Source: Chloracidobacterium sp. UBA7659
Lineage (GTDB): Bacteria > Acidobacteriota > Blastocatellia > Pyrinomonadales > Pyrinomonadaceae
DNA length: 8,235 nucleotides
Reading direction: 5' to 3'
NCBI GenBank assembly: GCA_002483395.1
Contig: DLHV01000162.1
Coordinates: 1,802-10,036, forward strand
Part shown: one piece after another, positions 5,706-8,235 of the stretch
Numbering within the stretch: position 1 is the stretch's first letter
Layout of the letters: each line of letters begins with the position of its first letter
The notes under the pieces: generated by a model
Told to the model about the DNA's origin: nothing
Databases searched by the model: none
The model's input: the letters and a program-made list of their open reading frames with translations, nothing else
Position numbers and translations under genes: made by a program

Positions 5706-5990
5706 TTATAGTCGATGCGTGTAGTCGAAGCCGAGCGCTTCGACCACCTTCATAATTGTTGAAAACTCCGGATTGCCCGTTGGCGATAATGCCTTATACA
5801 AGCTCTCACGACCGAGGCCCGTGTCACGTGCCAATTGAGTCATCCCTCGTGCGCGTGCAATGTCGCCGAGCGCGGCTGCAACAAGCGCCGGTTCACTCTC
5901 TTCCAAAACGGCTTCAAGATACGCGGCCATTTCTTCTTTGGAATTCAAATGCGCTGCCGCATCCCAGGGAAGTGTATTTGTCTTAGCCAT
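5706..5990 (-). CDS. HigA-type addiction-module antidote protein (XRE-like helix-turn-helix)
   Basis: 94-residue DNA-binding protein of the 'putative addiction module antidote' family. The order is DAAAHLNSKEEMAAYLEAVLEE (10-31), PALVAAALGDIARARGMTQLARDTGLGRESLYKALS (34-69) with the helix-turn-helix at about 51-69, and GNPEFSTIMKVVEALGF (72-88). Relatives neutralise RelE/HigB-like mRNA interferases encoded just upstream and repress their own operon. No such toxin is visible here: the 158 bases upstream encode nothing convincing and the next gene upstream is the AlbA_2 protein. It may be an orphan, may act on the downstream DUF3024 product, or may neutralise a toxin elsewhere. The start at 5990 gives the usual N-terminal length, and the ribosome binding site is weak. 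Confidence 0.85.
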   Translation of the reverse strand: MAKTNTLPWDAAAHLNSKEEMAAYLEAVLEESEPALVAAALGDIARARGMTQLARDTGLGRESLYKALSPTGNPEFSTIMKVVEALGFDYTHRL

Positions 5991-6037
5991 AACTTCTATT
6001 ACCTATATGCGTCCCTTTTTCCTTTGGTCGTTGTGCC

Positions 6038-6176
6038 TTTAACCACTTATTTAACCATCGCCATGTGATAAGATGAATTCGGTTAAACAGAAATCCTTGC
6101 AAATAATGCACTTAACGGCTTCGCGCTTTAACGCCTTCTAGTAATTCTTTAACCGTTTGATGACTCGGATTTAACC
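6038..6176. promoter_or_regulatory. Cluster of TTTAACC motifs upstream of the HigA-type antitoxin gene
   Basis: The heptamer TTTAACC occurs at 6038-6044, 6050-6056, 6148-6154 and 6170-6176, and inverted at 6081-6087. Related TTAACGG (6112-6118) and TTTAACG (6127-6133) lie between. Two copies exactly 12 bp apart sit about 48-66 bases before the antitoxin start, a reasonable operator position for a helix-turn-helix autoregulator. The last two copies fall in the final codons of the AlbA_2 gene. No convincing -35/-10 pair was found in the 158-base gap. The role is unproven. Confidence 0.35.
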
Positions 6177-7825
6177 AACACCCAACGGGATTGTACCCTG
6201 CTTCCGACATTTCTAATCTTGTTGAGTTTGGAGCTCATTTCGGTCAATATGTGATTGATCCTCGTCTTCTTTTGTGTATCCGACATCCAATTAGGCAGTA
6301 CATCCCATAAAAGCTCATTAATGTCTTTCCGTGTAGCAAAGCCATGCTGGGAGAGAAACGTGATTATATAATCAAAGCATTTTTCCTTGTCAAAGGCCTT
6401 TGCTCTTGTATAGACCGCTTTTTGTCCGGTTCGTTGTGCCAATTTTGCTGAAATAAAATAATTAGGTTTGATGCCCTCTATTAACCCTTTCTTTCTAAGG
6501 TAAGTAGCTTCTATCTTAGTGAGTGGTTTTTTCTTTTGAACCTTGTCTAACATCATAATTTCTTCAAGGGTGAGATTTTCATCTCTAGCTAGAACGCTAG
6601 CAAAATCCATATCTAGCACTTTACCGATCACAGTAACTTTTACTCTATTGTTCGAAAAGTCGTATTCCGGCAAAGGAAAAAATCTAGCTCTTTGAAAGTT
6701 GAACATCTTCTTTATCCCGCTTCCTATTGTGTCAACCATATTAAGATTAAGCATTGCCGTTGCCAAAAATTTGTTTCGATACTTCTCTTCTGGCGCATCA
6801 TCTTTGATCACTCTTTCTACCGAACCCGGAATAAAACTTCCTAAATTGGTAAAAATTAGATAATCTTCACCTTCAACTACATTTATACGGCCACCTAATT
6901 CATAGTCTTGGTGAGCGATACAATTGTTTAGTGCTTCTCGGATCACGAATGGTTCGTAACGGTCAACTTCATCTGGAAAAAGGGTGTCCTCCTTGATATA
7001 TCGATATCGCAAATTTCGAATTCTCGCATATATCCGATCAACGGCAAGCAGAAAAGGACAGCTTTCTACCTTCCAATCCTTTTCATTTCCCTCCGAGTCT
7101 TTCAATACCCATCGAATTTTTATGTCGGCAGGGCTAACGAAGTGTTCCGATTCTTCGCGGCCCAATAAGATAATCGCTGTTCGTGTTATCTGTCCCTTGA
7201 TCGCCACTTTTGCTTTGTTTAGAAAAACAATGTCGCTCCAAGAATCAACTTCTGGAACTTTATCAGGAAATTTTAGTTTAAAATTCTCCCTTGCTCTAGA
7301 GATCGCAGAAGGGTCCAAATCTTCGAGAGTTGCATCGAGGCAAATCGCCGCACTCCAATCGATTTCGACAAACTGATTTCTTATTCGCTCGCGTTTCTCA
7401 GAACTTAGTGGCACCGTGTTGTCACCGTCTCTTCCGTAACAGTGGCCTTTCCATTCAGTAGGAATACCGCGCACCGCCTTGGGAATTTGGAACATCAACA
7501 CTCGACCGTCTGGCAAATCCAATTCATAGATTTCAACAAACCCGATTCTAGAAGTCGTGTGACCCGATATTTCGCCTTTCAGATTGTCAAGTTTCTTGCG
7601 ATCTCGACAAAAATCCGTTCCTACGATAGACTTGTCCCTATCACGGACGCCAAAGATAAGCCATCCAAAATCTTTACCTTTTAGATTTGCTTCATTGGAT
7701 AGAGCTGAAAAATACTGACCAAGTTTCTCAAAATCGAAAGTTGTCTTGGCTTCTTTGAATTCTATCCATTCAGTTTCTGCAGGTAGTTTGCGAAATTGAT
7801 CGAGCAAGTTTTTCAATTCACTCAT
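6149..7825 (-). CDS. Schlafen AlbA_2 / divergent HATPase domain protein
   Basis: 558-residue cytoplasmic protein (numbering from the ATG at 7825). The N-terminal AlbA_2 (Schlafen-type) domain spans about 10-155: EWIEFKEAK (20-28), GWLIFGV (54-60), IPKAVRGIPTEWKGHCYGRDGDNTVPLS (114-141). A divergent HATPase_c_4-like region follows: REALNNCIAHQDYE (296-309, N-box-like), IFTNLGSFIPGS (324-335, G-box-like) and DTIGSGIKKMF (365-375). The C-terminal 130 residues look like winged helices. Such proteins are often mislabelled RecG-like helicases, and they are common in defence and mobile islands as putative regulators or nucleic-acid sensors; activity is not established. An ATG at 7831 or a GTG at 7867 inside mqnC is possible; none has a clear ribosome binding site. 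GC is low (23/60 at 6541-6600, 26/60 at 6901-6960), suggesting horizontal acquisition. Confidence 0.85.
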   Translation of the reverse strand: MSELKNLLDQFRKLPAETEWIEFKEAKTTFDFEKLGQYFSALSNEANLKGKDFGWLIFGVRDRDKSIVGTDFCRDRKKLDNLKGEISGHTTSRIGFVEIYELDLPDGRVLMFQIPKAVRGIPTEWKGHCYGRDGDNTVPLSSEKRERIRNQFVEIDWSAAICLDATLEDLDPSAISRARENFKLKFPDKVPEVDSWSDIVFLNKAKVAIKGQITRTAIILLGREESEHFVSPADIKIRWVLKDSEGNEKDWKVESCPFLLAVDRIYARIRNLRYRYIKEDTLFPDEVDRYEPFVIREALNNCIAHQDYELGGRINVVEGEDYLIFTNLGSFIPGSVERVIKDDAPEEKYRNKFLATAMLNLNMVDTIGSGIKKMFNFQRARFFPLPEYDFSNNRVKVTVIGKVLDMDFASVLARDENLTLEEIMMLDKVQKKKPLTKIEATYLRKKGLIEGIKPNYFISAKLAQRTGQKAVYTRAKAFDKEKCFDYIITFLSQHGFATRKDINELLWDVLPNWMSDTQKKTRINHILTEMSSKLNKIRNVGSRVQSRWVLVKSESSNG

Positions 7826-7847
7826 GTTCATCAAAAATAGAATTGAG

Positions 7848-8234
7848 CTAGTCCGCAAACGCAACACTTAGCTGTTTCAATCGGAAAGAAGGGCTCTTAT
7901 CGATATCGTCGATGCCGTCGCGTTCCACGTAGTCATACAAAATATCCCGTTGCTTCGGAATAAAACCTGCTTCGCGAATCTGGTAACGGAGGTCGCGTTC
8001 ATTAGCGGAGGTTGAGGCACCGGCGGCGGAGACTACGTTTTCTTCGATCATGATCGAGCCCATGTCATCGGCGCCAAAACGGAGAGCGGTTTGGCCGAGT
8101 TTTAGGCCCTGGGTGAGCCAGGAGGCCTGGATGTGCTGGATATTGTCCAGAAAGAGCCGCGAGACGGAGAGCATTTTCAGGTAATCTATGCCGGTTGGCT
8201 CAATGGTGATCTTGCGTCCGAGGGCGGTGTTTTC
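7848..8234 (-). CDS. mqnC: Dehypoxanthine futalosine cyclase, C-terminal part (5' end outside window)
   Basis: Radical SAM enzyme of the futalosine route to menaquinone, converting dehypoxanthine futalosine to its cyclic form. Only the last 128 residues are present, so the CxxxCxxC iron-sulfur motif is outside. Recognition rests on the visible SRLFLDNIQHIQASWLTQG, GQTALRFGADDMGS and IMIEENVVSAAGA segments; MIEENVVSAAG distinguishes MqnC from the paralogous MqnE. The closing REAGFIPKQRDILYDYV also fits. The frame is continuous to base 8234. The gene is followed after 22 bases by the AT-rich AlbA_2 gene, which marks the edge of the accessory stretch. A quinone gene of this type implies a respiratory organism that uses menaquinone. 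Confidence 0.9.
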   Translation of the reverse strand, partial: ENTALGRKITIEPTGIDYLKMLSVSRLFLDNIQHIQASWLTQGLKLGQTALRFGADDMGSIMIEENVVSAAGASTSANERDLRYQIREAGFIPKQRDILYDYVERDGIDDIDKSPSFRLKQLSVAFAD

Positions 8235-8235
8235 T

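Noticed and set aside
7826..7867. GTG start inside mqnC for the AlbA_2 gene
   Set aside because: The added 14 residues have no family likeness and overlap the mqnC end; the ATG at 7825 or 7831 is more natural.
1..8235. tRNA, rRNA, CRISPR array, intact insertion sequence or riboswitch
   Set aside because: No cloverleaf-like segment, regularly spaced repeats, transposase frame or recognised aptamer was seen on either strand.

Overview
The window looks like a chromosomal segment from a bacterium of intermediate GC content, most plausibly Acidobacteriota of the Blastocatellia/Pyrinomonadales type. That guess rests on a ThrA-type homoserine dehydrogenase, the futalosine menaquinone enzyme MqnC, the mix of secreted serine hydrolase and vanadium-haloperoxidase-like genes, and a GC-rich intergenic element of a style I associate with those genomes. 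No rRNA or other phylogenetic marker is present, so the assignment is tentative.

Layout. Positions 2-637 (+) hold the 3' end of a thrA-like aspartokinase/homoserine dehydrogenase gene. After 83 bases with a repeat-like element comes an exported class C beta-lactamase-family serine hydrolase (721-1941, +). A 267-base convergent gap follows, which contains a decayed N-terminal fragment of a DUF1801/YdhG gene (1950-2120, -) and a perfect GC-rich palindrome. Everything from 2209 to the right edge is on the minus strand. In transcription order (right to left) it runs: 3' end of mqnC, an AT-rich Schlafen/AlbA_2-HATPase regulator-like gene, a HigA-type helix-turn-helix antitoxin, a DUF3024 gene, a Phd/YefM antitoxin with its VapC (PIN) toxin, an unrecognised 147-aa gene, a pRiA4b ORF-3 family gene, and an exported vanadium-dependent haloperoxidase/PAP2 protein.

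How it fits together. thrA and mqnC are housekeeping genes at the two edges. The interval of about 4.3 kb between mqnC and the haloperoxidase gene (roughly 3541-7825) reads as an accessory island of addiction, regulatory and poorly characterised genes. It carries one complete toxin-antitoxin pair, a second antitoxin without a recognisable toxin, and a gene of much lower GC than the flanks. Traces of gene turnover surround it: a truncated DUF1801 gene and a second copy of the VapC C-terminal coding end just before the haloperoxidase gene.

The best-supported regulatory structure is the start of the antitoxin-toxin operon (5284-5321). A sigma70-like promoter with a 17-base spacer has a 10-bp palindrome with a TGTACA core on its -10 element and a perfect tandem 8-mer on its -35 element, and the start codon sits about where transcription should begin. 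I found no tRNA, rRNA, CRISPR array or intact insertion sequence.
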